A DNA stretch of 64,000 nucleotides from Rotaria socialis (Eukaryota; Rotifera; Eurotatoria; Philodinida; Philodinidae). The notes under the pieces were generated by a model, which did not search any database, was not told the origin of the DNA, and was given only the letters and a program-made list of their open reading frames with translations. The DNA lies in contig CAJNYU010002415.1 of assembly GCA_905331475.1 (NCBI GenBank), positions 1 to 64,000 on the forward strand. The letters are read 5' to 3'. The position numbers and the translations under genes are program-made. Positions within the stretch are counted from its first letter, which is position 1, and every line of letters begins with the position of its first letter. Shown here piece by piece: positions 47,761 through 57,493 of this stretch.

Positions 47761-49088
47761 TCTGGTTCATGTAGCTTTCTGTATGACTAAATTAAATATT
47801 CAATTCAGTCCGACCCTTCGAATTTCAATATGATATATATTTGCTACAAATAAAGAAGATTTTGTATGAAAACAATTTCATTTTACATGAAAGAGTTCAT
47901 TTTTAACCGAAATATATAACCATATTTATAAAAGCTTCTTTCTCACATTGGAATAAAGAAAAACCATATCCATCGGTTTATTGTCGTTACATATGATGTC
48001 TAGAACATGAAGGTAAAAATTGCATAGATACTGATGATTACTGAAGCTGAAGATGAACTTCATTGACTCGATATATCGATATAATGATATATTTATATTA
48101 AAAAATATCTATCACATACAAAGTGAAGTCTTTTTCGTATAAAATATCTCCTTGTAATCTACATAGAGAGAAAGAAACATTTATCGATTTATTTTAGACG
48201 CAACAAAGATTATTATCAGAAACCAGAATATTTTCTTGAATTAATATATAAAAATTTTATTATTATTATTAAGGGACTATGATTTGTGCTTAGTATTAGA
48301 TAGGTTTAATATGAAAAAACTCATTGAATTGGTACGAGACTTTGATTATATATTAGAATATGACAAGCAAAAGAAAAGAGTAATTCTCATTGCATCACAC
48401 AATGGTCAATTATATATATATGATTTGATATGAAAAATAAACTTATATTTTCTTTTGAGTAAATATTACTGTTAATTCATGAAATTTTTCATGTATAAGA
48501 GATATCTCGATATATTCTCTAGCACTGACATTAACGAACTTGAAAAAAGAATTCGATAACAGTGAATTCAACGTCAAAGATTATTCGACCAAAGAGCATG
48601 TATATAACATGAACCTAACGCAATGAAATGACCTGGCTAATAGAAATGAAAAAAAGTGACGTCATAAAAAAATTCGCTGGCTGTTTGTATAGGAACGATC
48701 TATTTCTTCATTTAAAAAGTGAATCAATAATAAACCATTTGATTAAGTTAAGGTGAGGATATTAACTTTGAATAAGATTTAAAAAAGTATTACACAGCAA
48801 GTCTCGCAAATGTTCTAAAAGAGAATAAAAAACCTTTCAAGTAAATAAATTCTATTTCGGGATCGTTTTGATTGTTAAAAAAATCCAAAGGAAAAAATAT
48901 TCGAATAATACAATTTAATTTTTTTTATGTGAATTAAAAAATGATACAAAATAAAAAATCTAAATTCACTACTATAGGTTTAGCCGTTACGATCATGAAT
49001 AGCCGGTACGTTCTCACAGAATTTCGTACGATCTCCATAGGATTTTTTCGTTCGAATGCTTATAAATAATTCGTGTGGTTTTTAGTGA
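47761..49088. other. Intergenic, no gene seen
   Basis: Very AT-rich sequence with no supported feature. Confidence 0.4.
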
Positions 49089-49931
49089 ATGCCTTTCATC
49101 GATTTTAAATGTATTGATGTACAATCGTTAGACGAATCGTCGACAATAACTGCCGAGGAAATACAACAAGATAAAGCAGTTAGGCAAAGCAACTTTATGC
49201 GAGCACTAGAAATGGCTAATACTATCATAGACCACAATCCTGAAGTATTAGTATTTTATTGGTATATGTGGACTTGTCGAGATCGCACATATTCAAACTC
49301 ACTTCCACCGGAACAAATAACACGTCGCACGGTCAAACGGATGCCAGTTCCAACAGAAGAAGAACAATTATGTATGAAGCAACATACAAAACTCTTTACA
49401 GCTGTTCTCCGGAGTGATCGAATCAACTATGCTGGTCAAGTTTTATATGCAAATACAAAAGCACTAATACAATTACAGATTGAATTTTCTAATCATATTT
49501 TCATAATTGATGATGATAATTCAAGACTTTTGTTTGTATGTGCTGTAATTCTTCATGAGTTGGTACATATTTTTGAACCAACTCACATAGATCTTGAAAA
49601 ATAATTTCGACTGTTCTGTGAAGTATTTAATACTCAACGTCGATCAGCTGATCCTCCAAAAGCAACCTATGAAGTAGGTGAAATATTCGAAACTATGTTA
49701 TTTGGAGGTACTGCTGTTCGTTATAATGAAAATGAAATACGGCGGTGTGGTGATGCAGATGACAATGAAGCTCACTTCTTTATCAATGATGATCGCCAGT
49801 ACCATCGATTTTTCATAACGTATGATTTAGCAATTCTTCGGTATATTCCAAAAAGAAAAAGACAATTTATTACTATTCGTCAACATGTTACGAATATCAC
49901 TAGTATGCAACGACAACAGATAAACAATTAG
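49089..49931 (+). pseudogene. HExxH-motif protein (putative metallopeptidase), one in-frame stop
   Basis: An intronless frame of 280 residues from ATG 49089, broken only by TAA at 49602-49604 (codon 172). The frame is intact on both sides. Residues 150-163 read VCAVILHELVHIFEP: HELVH is a zinc-metallopeptidase helix motif. After the stop, YEVGEIFETMLFGG (about 195-208) supplies a Glu where a third zinc ligand is expected, then a basic C-terminus. The same arrangement occurs in the gene at 57494. The stop falls between HExxH and the Glu, so a truncated product would lack the third ligand. No signal peptide or membrane span, so it is probably intracellular. The family is not named by me; fungal hypothetical proteins with HExxH...WE..LFGG are a possible source. 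Confidence 0.65.
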
Positions 49932-50392
49932 AGATAAATATTTGTAAAATACTTGGCTTTTTAAAATAAAAATAAAAATAATGTTATCGTTCCTATAGAA
50001 GATTTAAAAAAATGCTTATTGATTAATACCAAATGCAAATTTTTTTTCCTACATATTTTCTTCTAGAGTACGATTAAACAACTGACGCAGTAGATTTTGA
50101 GTTCTTGTGAAAAAATAAGAATTCGAATATACGTAGGATATCCTACGCATATCTAAAACAAATATTATGGAGACAATGGCTTCATGATGAGAATTAATCT
50201 TTCTTGTTTTGTTAAGAAGGTTGGTATATTAGACATGATTTAATTCTCTTCTTTTATTTTATGCTAATTTATTTTAAATTTAAATCAATTTAATTTGATT
50301 TGATTTGATCTTATAGTTTATTAATTTAAATTTAAAATTTTATGAATTGTGACGTTTCGTATCTCGATAAAATACTTCATCAGACATAAAAA
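49932..50392. other. Intergenic, no gene seen
   Basis: AT-rich. Contains the palindrome GTAGGATATCCTAC at about 50132-50145, a word shared with the satellite tail (GATATCCTACGT). Confidence 0.4.
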
Positions 50393-50598
50393 TTTAAGAC
50401 AAATGACATATGTACAAATGAACAAATTTTCTTTTCTTTCCGTATTAGTCATACTGTTGATAGTGATACGGAAAACAAGACGGTAATAGTAATAGCTAGA
50501 TAAGGATTGAATCCTCTTTCCGTATCACTATCAACAGTATGACTAATACTGAAAGAAAAGAAAATTTGTTTATTTGTACGTATGTCATTTGTCTTAAA
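50393..50598. mobile_element. Foldback element with about 83-bp arms
   Basis: The left arm (TTTAAGACAAATGACATATG ... GTATTAGTCATACTGTTGAT plus AGTGATACGGAAA) and the right arm (TTTCCGTATCACTATCAACA ... TGTCATTTGTCTTAAA) are about 95% reverse complements, with a loop of about 40 bp. No ORF. Confidence 0.85.
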
Positions 50599-50753
50599 CA
50601 TCAAAAGATATATATATATAAATATTTTAAAATAATTTCTGTAATTTTCAAATATAACTTTACCTGAAGTAAAGTGTAAAAAAATTATTTCATTGAAAAT
50701 ATTTTTTCTAATATCTAATGTTCATATAAAAATATGAATTCTTGAATTAGTGA

Positions 50754-51000
50754 ACCATAGATTGATAGAAGCGTCTAAAAAAGACTGCTGTAAGACGCTT
50801 AAATACATTGGTTTAAATACTCCAATCAGGATCGATTAAGACGCGTACGTGTCCCAAATCGGTTATCCGCAGACACGTGAAGTGTCTTAAAAAGACTTTG
50901 ACTGACCAATCAGAAATTGTTCAAAGTGTCTTGTTTAGACGAACGAACCGTCTTACTTATACACGTCATGTGTCTGAATTTTTTAGAGTGGACGGCAAAC
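50754..51000. repeat. Repeat-rich block of GTGTCTT/AAGACGC hairpins
   Basis: Words GCGTCTAAAAAAGAC, GTAAGACGC, GTGTCTTAAAAAGAC, GTGTCTTGTTTAGAC and CAGACACGTGAAGTGTC recur in both orientations within 250 bp, giving several nested hairpins. It ends at TTTTTTAGAGTG, similar to CACT-type transposon ends. It lies directly ahead of the Harbinger genes and may hold the left terminus of that element. Confidence 0.5.
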
Positions 51001-51075
51001 TTATTATCGACCATTTTAACAAAATTGTGTGAAAACACTGCCGTTAAAAAATTAATGAATTTTCTTTTGTAGATT

Positions 51076-52606
51076 ATGAATTCAAATATTGTACAACCAA
51101 TTGTATCTACAAATTTATTCAAGGTCAATCACTCATCATTATGGTCATCACCATCAACAATGTCATCTCAATGTGTTAATCCTCCTCATGTCGTAAATGG
51201 TCAAGCCCCACTCATTCGTTTTCAAATTTTGAATGCAGCACAGTCTTCCTCATTTGGTACAAAAGCTGCACGTATTATTATGACTTCACCAAACTCTACG
51301 TCAAATACACATATACAATCGAGCCTTGATCATTCCAGACTTGCAACGTTAAAAGTTGACGTGCCGAAGCAAATATCGCCATCACGTATCGATATACCGA
51401 TTTTGAAGGCAAATAATGTGAAAACATTAGACGATTTAGATATTTGTAAGTAATTATTTTGAGCTACACAATGAAAATAAAATTATGATATTCTTTTCTG
51501 TTCAAGCTCCACATTTCATTAAACCTATTTCACAATCAACACCTTCATCATCCGAAAAAAGAAAAACTAAACAAATTGAAGAACCAGGTAACTCTTTTTT
51601 ATTGTGTAGCCAATATAATTCTTGATATAGCCTCAAAAACAGCGAAACGTTGCAAGAACTGGAGCGAGGAAGAAACCAACACATTCATTTCAGTCTGGAG
51701 TGATTATTATTCGAAATTAACCACCGGCGGAGCAAGAAACGCACCAATTTACAACACAATTGCGAAACAACTAAACGAAATGTTACCAAGTCGTACGCTT
51801 ACAGGCCATGAGGTGAAAGCAAAAATTGGAAATCTCGTCGGAGAATACAGACGAAAGAAGAAAGAAATGGGGAAAACCGGTGCCAGTCCACCATCTTGGC
51901 CATTTTACAATTCAATCGATAAATTAATAGGTATGTTCGGTTATTCAAGTCTGTTTAAAATAACTTCATTAACAACCTACTGCCTTTCTTTACAAAAAAA
52001 TTGTGTCAAACAAGTTTCTAGACTATCTATCATGCAGTGTTTATGAATTTCTTTTTCTTATTACAGGAGAGAGACCGTATAACGACGACAGCCTCTTATC
52101 TGATTCAATGATAATGCAAGAAGAAGAAGGGCAGTTATTCAGCATGGCAAATGGTGGTGCAGATACTTGTATATCAACTCAATATGGTGCTGAATCAAAA
52201 GAATTAATTGATTTGGAGAACATCGAAGATTCATCTATTGTTGATCAAGAATGTGATGAAAAGAAACGAAGCTCTTTAGGACCTGACTGCGTTTTGAAAA
52301 GCAATCCGGTGGTAAAAAATGGTGAGAAAAAGAATTTAAACCGAAAGAAGAAAGCATCAGAGCTTAAGTGAGAAATATTAATAAATAAAATTCATATTAG
52401 TTAATATTAATGTCTTTAGATTTGATATGATTCAAGATTTACTGAAAAAAATTGAACAAGTTAATGACATTGCGTCAGAATCGGAGAAGAAGGTGGTGGA
52501 GCTGCTCGAAAAGCAAACAGCATTACAACATGAAAGTATGAAGAATGAACGAGAGTTCTTAGAAGTTTTCAAACATATGGTGAACAACATGAATACAAGA
52601 TCATAA
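51076..52606 (+). CDS. PIF/Harbinger accessory Myb/SANT-like DNA-binding protein
   Basis: Five exons (51076-51445, 51507-51587, 51631-51930, 52067-52367, 52420-52606) splice in frame. The N-terminal 150 residues are Ser/Pro/Asn-rich. Exon 3 encodes a Myb/SANT trihelix-type domain: KRCKNWSEEETNTFISVWSD, then NAPIYNTIAKQLNEML, GHEVKAKIGNLVGEYRRKKK, and SWPFYNSIDKLIG. Exon 4 is acidic then Lys-rich. Exon 5 is a coiled coil (DMIQDLLKKIEQVND, then EKKVVELLEKQTALQHES). PIF/Harbinger elements carry exactly this kind of second protein, which binds the terminal repeats and carries the transposase into the nucleus. It reads the same way as the transposase, about 300 bp upstream. No defects seen. Confidence 0.8.
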
Positions 52607-52904
52607 TTTGTTTTTCCTTCTTTATTGGTAGACGAATTTTTTTGTTAAATTTTTTTTCTATGATGATATAGTAGATTACTTTTTTGTTTTCTTGTATTTG
52701 ATAGTTAATTTTTGTGGTTATTACTTGTGATATATTTTTGTTATTTATACTTATCTAAATAAAATTTGGTTAATCGATTAACCACAGATAATCTTCATTT
52801 GATTCTCTTTATTGATGAAGTGCCTCAGTTCTTGTATTAAAAATTATTATTCAACAAATATGGCAATTATGGCCATACGTTTACGAATGAGTTCTAATCT
52901 CTAG

Positions 52905-54159
52905 ATGGATGAAAAGTCATTATTGGTTTTCCTACGTCTTCATCTAAATAAAAGGCAAAGGATTAATAATGAGATAAAAAATATTCGTGTTGAGTGTCTA
53001 CGTCTCATTAGGAAATCTAGCCGGTATTCAAATCTAAGAAATCGCTTGATGATTCATTTGATGATGCTACTTGATAATTCAATCGAACCCAGTCGTCGTA
53101 TGGTATGGTCTCGCGACAAAAGTCTCGAATGGTGGACAGAGATCGTTCCAAAGATGGATGATAAACAATTCAAAGAAAATTTTCGACTGGAACGCTCCAC
53201 AGTATCATTACTAATTAAACATGTTGGACCATTATTGAAGAAAAATGAAACGCAACTTCGATCAGCAATACCTGTGGAAAAAAGAATTTGTTGTGCATTG
53301 TATAATCTCGGATCTGAATCAGAATTGAGAACAATCGGGCATTTATTTGGAATTGGAAAAAGTACTGCAGGTGAAATTTTGCACGAATTTCGTGCGACAG
53401 TCGTCGATTCATTTTTTTATCGACTTGTTAAATTTCCTGTAACAAATGAAGAAATAAAAAGAACTGTTGATGGGTTCTTGAATAAATTTGATTATCCGAT
53501 GTGTCTTGGTGCCCTAGATGGTACACACATTAGTATTAAACCACCCCAAGGCTTAGAATTAGATTATTACAACTACAAGAAATTTCACTCCATTATAATG
53601 CTAGCAACGGTGGACTCAAATCTTTTATTTACTTACGTGAATGTTGGTGCTCCAGGCCGTTGTAATGATACTTATGTTTATTCCAAATGCCAACTGTACG
53701 ATGTTGTTCAAGGCGACATATATTCTAAATATTATATGAAAGTTAATAATACAAGTGTCCAAACTCATCTGATTGCTGACTCGGCTTTTCCATTAGATCG
53801 AACTTTGATGAAACCATATGCAATACAACCGGATATGCCAAAGGAAAATGCAACATTTAATTACCGACTGAGTCGATGTAGATCCACAGTTGAACGGGCA
53901 TTTGGCATACTAAAAAATCGTTTTCGTTGTTTAAAGAAAAAGATGGAATTTCATATGGATAACACCACTAACATTATTAAAACACTTGTTGTTTTACATA
54001 ATTTGTGCATTTTTACTGGAGATAATCCTGAAGTTGATTGGGATATACTTGTTCCTGAAACTATTTATAAAAAAACCTTTATATAAAGCATCAACAATTA
54101 GTGGAAATGACGTTCGATATGCACTAACACAATATTTTTTGCAAAATCCAATATAAAGT
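52905..54159 (+). mobile_element. PIF/Harbinger transposase (DDE_Tnp_4), C-terminal frameshift
   Basis: An intronless frame from ATG 52905 gives 393 residues to TAA 54086. The DDE nuclease is intact: GALDGTHISIKPP (first Asp), NVGAPGRCNDTYVY, LIADSAFPL (second Asp), and CRSTVERAFGILKNRFRCL (Glu). Before it lies a helix-turn-helix-like SELRTIGHLFGIGKSTAGEI. At an A7 run near 54068-54074 the frame reaches a stop after KKTF. One A fewer would continue for about 25 more codons (including ISGNDVRYALTQYF) to a TAA at about 54157, so the last helix is lost through a one-base insertion or a homopolymer error. Together with the Myb/SANT gene it forms a near-complete autonomous element. A likely right end is GTCTATTTGGGCCC followed by TAA at about 54530-54546; the left end was not found. 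Confidence 0.92.
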
Positions 54160-54828
54160 CTTATTATTCTGATTCTTTAAATGTTTCTAATGTACTTACT
54201 CAAATTTCAATCAAACTTGATGTTGATATTTAATAATATTATTGTTTTCTTGTTGTTCTAGATAAATAAGGAATTTAAATTTAAACGAAACACACAAATC
54301 GGAATCTTGATTAAAGTATCCTAAATAAATAATTATTTAAAGAATGATTAGGAAAAGTTATCATCACACTGTCAACTAGTTGTCAAAAATCGCCCTTCCA
54401 TGTAATACTGCCATCTATTGTTCACTTTGGTTTGTAATAGATGTCTTCTTCTTTATGTGATTGGTGAATTAGCCTCTCAGTGTGGACTCGTACTGACTTA
54501 ATTCAGAATTAAGTTAATTCACTTGTGTAGTCTATTTGGGCCCTAAGAAAAACACTAGTGGCGTCTTCTATATGCATAGTTTAGAATGAAGATTAGCGTA
54601 TATGATGCATGGCTCTCTTGACTTTATCCGACGGAAGAATGAAAATCGGACTATTTCACATATTATTTCTAGTTATATTTACCGTCACAAGAAATTAGTC
54701 AATCTTTATGCGTTTTGCTGATTTTAGACGATGAAACCACAATATATTCGCTTTGCCATGTCACCCGACAACAATGTTCAATTTAATGTTCAACCACAAA
54801 ACTCACATTACTTGAAATTGAACTCGGA

Positions 54829-54866
54829 TGTGGGTGGGTGTCTTGCTTATATACACCCACACCCTC
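54829..54866. repeat. Telomere-motif hairpin
   Basis: GATGTGGGTGGGTG, an 11-base spacer, then ACACCCACACCC. The shortest member of the set. Confidence 0.65.
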
Positions 54867-55008
54867 TCAATAAAAATATTATGAAACTGAATCTCCTAGA
54901 GTTCTTATTAATGCCATTCGAATAATTCACTATAAAAGTTATTTCGATTGTTTTTATTATTGAAAAAATTGATGTGTCTAGTAATATTCTTTAGTAAAAG
55001 TTATATAC

Positions 55009-55082
55009 GTCGTGCCGAAGTTACAACTTCGACAGACGATATTGTCGAAGTAATAACTTCGGCAGTGTAACTTCGGCACGAC
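55009..55082. repeat. 74-bp palindromic hairpin element (GTCGTGCCGAAGTTAC ends)
   Basis: The 16-bp ends are perfect inverted repeats and the interior repeats AACTTCGAC / GTCGAAGT and AACTTCGGC, so almost the whole segment folds. It is flanked on both sides by ATAC, a possible 4-bp target duplication. The next element starts 1-2 bp away. Confidence 0.8.
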
Positions 55083-55083
55083 A

Positions 55084-55417
55084 TACCCAGGTGAATGAAT
55101 CCTATGTCGGATCCTATTGGATCTGATCGGATTCCAGGTTACGGATTGACTTTCGGCTCCGACGGAAAAAAACATTTTCTTAATTAGGGGTGAATATGCA
55201 TATTTTCTCATAAGAACGCTAGGGTCATACGTTCATGTCAGATTCCGTTAATTTCCAACACTGGATCCTACACCAAGGATCTGACTGTAGGTCCTGATCC
55301 CGGAATCCTATAGGATTTCGTTGGTTTTATTGGAATCCATGGATATTTGGTATATTCACGGTCTGACCCTTGTCGGAATCCGATAGGATCTTAGTCTCGG
55401 AATGACTCTCCTGGGTA
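55084..55417. mobile_element. TACCCAGG-family MITE, copy 2 (334 bp)
   Basis: The ends TACCCAGGTGAATGAATCC and GGAATGACTCTCCTGGGTA match copy 1 at 25641. It is about 145 bp longer, so copy 1 may have an internal deletion. TA at each end. An undetermined base (n) lies at 55420, just outside the right end. Confidence 0.85.
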
Positions 55418-55426
55418 TTNGCGGTT

Positions 55427-56040
55427 TACGCCCCCCCTGCTTCCAAAAGTTCACTGTTTTATGTCATGAAAACCGAAAAATTCTAGAAAAACCTTGAAAA
55501 AAGTCCGGATAAATTCGAAAAACCGTGAAAAAGTCCTGAAAATTTTCAAAAATTCGAAAACACTCAGAAAAACGTTGAAAAAATGTCAAAAGATGCTGGA
55601 AAAATCCCTGAAAATCTCGAAAAATGTCAGAAAGTCCTGAAAAATTTCCAACAAATCCTGAGAAAGTTCCAAAAATCGTCAAAAAATCCACAAAAGTCTC
55701 GAAAGCAACCGAAAACTTCTAGAAAAACCCTGAAAGAAATCCGGATAAATTCGAGAAAAATTCGAAAAAACGTGAAAAAGTCCCGAAAAATTATGAAAAA
55801 TTCGAAAAATTTCGAAAAAATTTCAAAACACTGAGAAAAAGTCCTGCAAAACCGCGAAAAACTTACGATAAACTCTGGAAAAGTGCAGAAAAACTTTCAA
55901 AATCTGGAAGTTTTGCAACACTCGTCAACCCTTCTCAAAAAATTTTTAAAGTAGAATTTGTAAAGATACCCGCCAATCTTTGGTTGCTCGCGACACCCCT
56001 GGAGTTACGCCCCCCCTGCTCTGAGACCTGACTTACGCCC
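55427..56040. repeat. Degenerate GAAAAATCC/CGAAAAA repeat block with duplicated halves
   Basis: The block is A-rich with TGAAAAA, CGAAAAA and AGAAAAA words every 10-14 bases. A stretch beginning ACCGAAAAATTCTAGAAAAA (about 55470) recurs with changes near 55708. The block is bracketed by direct copies of TTACGCCCCCCCTGCT at about 55426 and 56005. Long frames on both strands here result from the low complexity. Confidence 0.75.
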
Positions 56041-56195
56041 CTGTCTAAATGCATTAATGCTGTTCATTATGCACTTGAATTACATGACGGAGGTCGTTGC
56101 TTTGCTTTGATTGGTGCTTTAACTGTTGAGTGTGAACGAGCGATATATTAAAACGATGTTAAGTTAATGCACTTCTCAGTGTGTTTGGGGCCTAA

Positions 56196-56791
56196 GACCC
56201 CAAACACACCAAAAATTCGTCAGAATTAATTCTGTTTTAATTCAACAAGCGTCCACACTAAGCAATTAATCCGCCCATCAGAGTATGAAGCAGGCCTCTT
56301 TCATGTATGCATAGTGCATAGTAAAAATTATTATGCATGAGAAGTGTCGCTAACGTACATGTGCGCTTACTAACACATCATTCTCAAAAGCATTGTTAAT
56401 AAATTAATGAAATAAAATCTATTTTAAAATAGATTATTAGATCAAGAACAAGTTATTACATTACGAAACATAAACAAAAAATTTATCATGTATTTCCTTT
56501 TTATTAAAAAACTTTTAGAACTATTGAAAAACAGAGAAAAAATATTTACGAAGCAAAACTATAGCAAAACAAATTATAAAGCATTCATTAGAAAAAGATT
56601 CGTGAGTATCACGCTAGGAAAAACGTAGATGTAGAAGGCGCCACATTTTTATTTCTATTGGTGAAACGAAATCATATCTGATTGGTGCATTAACGTTAAT
56701 TCTTCTCGAAAAGATGACTTAATTCTGTTTTAACCTTTCTAGCGATCTCATTGGTTAATTCGGTTTTAAATTTTTTGATGTGTCTGGGGTC
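56196..56791. mobile_element. Non-autonomous Harbinger-like MITE
   Basis: The left end GACCCCAAACACACCAAAAA and the right end TTTTTTGATGTGTCTGGGGTC form an imperfect inverted repeat of about 20 bp, followed inside by AATTAATTCTGTTTTAA-type words on both sides. It abuts another terminus (GTGTTTGGGGCC then TAA). Ends rich in GGG/CCC beside TAA resemble PIF/Harbinger, which fits the autonomous element 2 kb away. The flanking triplets (TAA, TAT) do not match exactly. Confidence 0.55.
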
Positions 56792-56921
56792 TATTAATTC
56801 GTCTAGTCTGTTTAGGGTCAAACTGAGATAGCTTTGCTTTTTAAAATTCGAATCATCGTTTCAATAAATGATTTTAATTGACAGCTATTGACCAATCACA
56901 TTTCGTAATTTGTGCCTCGAT

Positions 56922-57254
56922 GGTGTGGGTGTTCAGACGAAGAGTCACCGTCATACCCAAACTTCAACTGATGCGCCGATTATTTTAAAATAAGATAGTT
57001 GTTTTATTGTTCTTTTTATATGTACATATTTTGATTGTATAGTTTGAGACTCACATACGAGAATACCATTGTAAAAAAATTAGGGAATAATCAGATTAAA
57101 ATCTATTATAATCATACACCTTTAATCGATTTTTAATTGATTAGGAATCAATTATAATCAAAAATAATCCAAAAAACCGAAGTTTCCTCGATTATTGCTG
57201 AGTGTGTGTGGGGGGGGGTTGACGGTGACTCTTCGTCTGAACACCCACACCCAA
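56922..57254. mobile_element. 333-bp element with 31-bp perfect inverted ends carrying telomere motifs
   Basis: GGTGTGGGTGTTCAGACGAA plus GAGTCACCGTCA at the left is repeated exactly in reverse complement at the right, ending in ACACCCACACC. Unlike the short hairpins, the spacer is about 270 bp and AT-rich. A G9-10 run lies at about 57209-57218. Confidence 0.85.
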
Positions 57255-57493
57255 GTAGGTTCTTCTCTGGGTCAACGCCACTTTTATTTCATTGGTTAAA
57301 ACAACAAAGCACATCGAAGAGTGAGGGGGCGCCTGTGCTGTTGATCTGGAGAAGTATGCATAACTATATGTATACATATACATATATATTGCCTTGTCTA
57401 CATAAACAGATTCCAATCAGACCATAGTACTTTTCTATCAAATTATTGTATTTCTAGATATATAATTAGTTTCATTCTATCTTCAATCATCTC

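Noticed and set aside
46813..49931. Alternative genetic code explaining in-frame TAA/TGA
   Set aside because: Intact genes in the same window (SUCLA2, LRWD1, MTMR-like, ARMC5-like) end normally at TAA or TGA and contain none internally.
55464..55834. Phe-rich (minus) and Lys/Ser-rich (plus) ORFs
   Set aside because: Both strands are open over the same A-rich repeat block, which is what low complexity alone produces.
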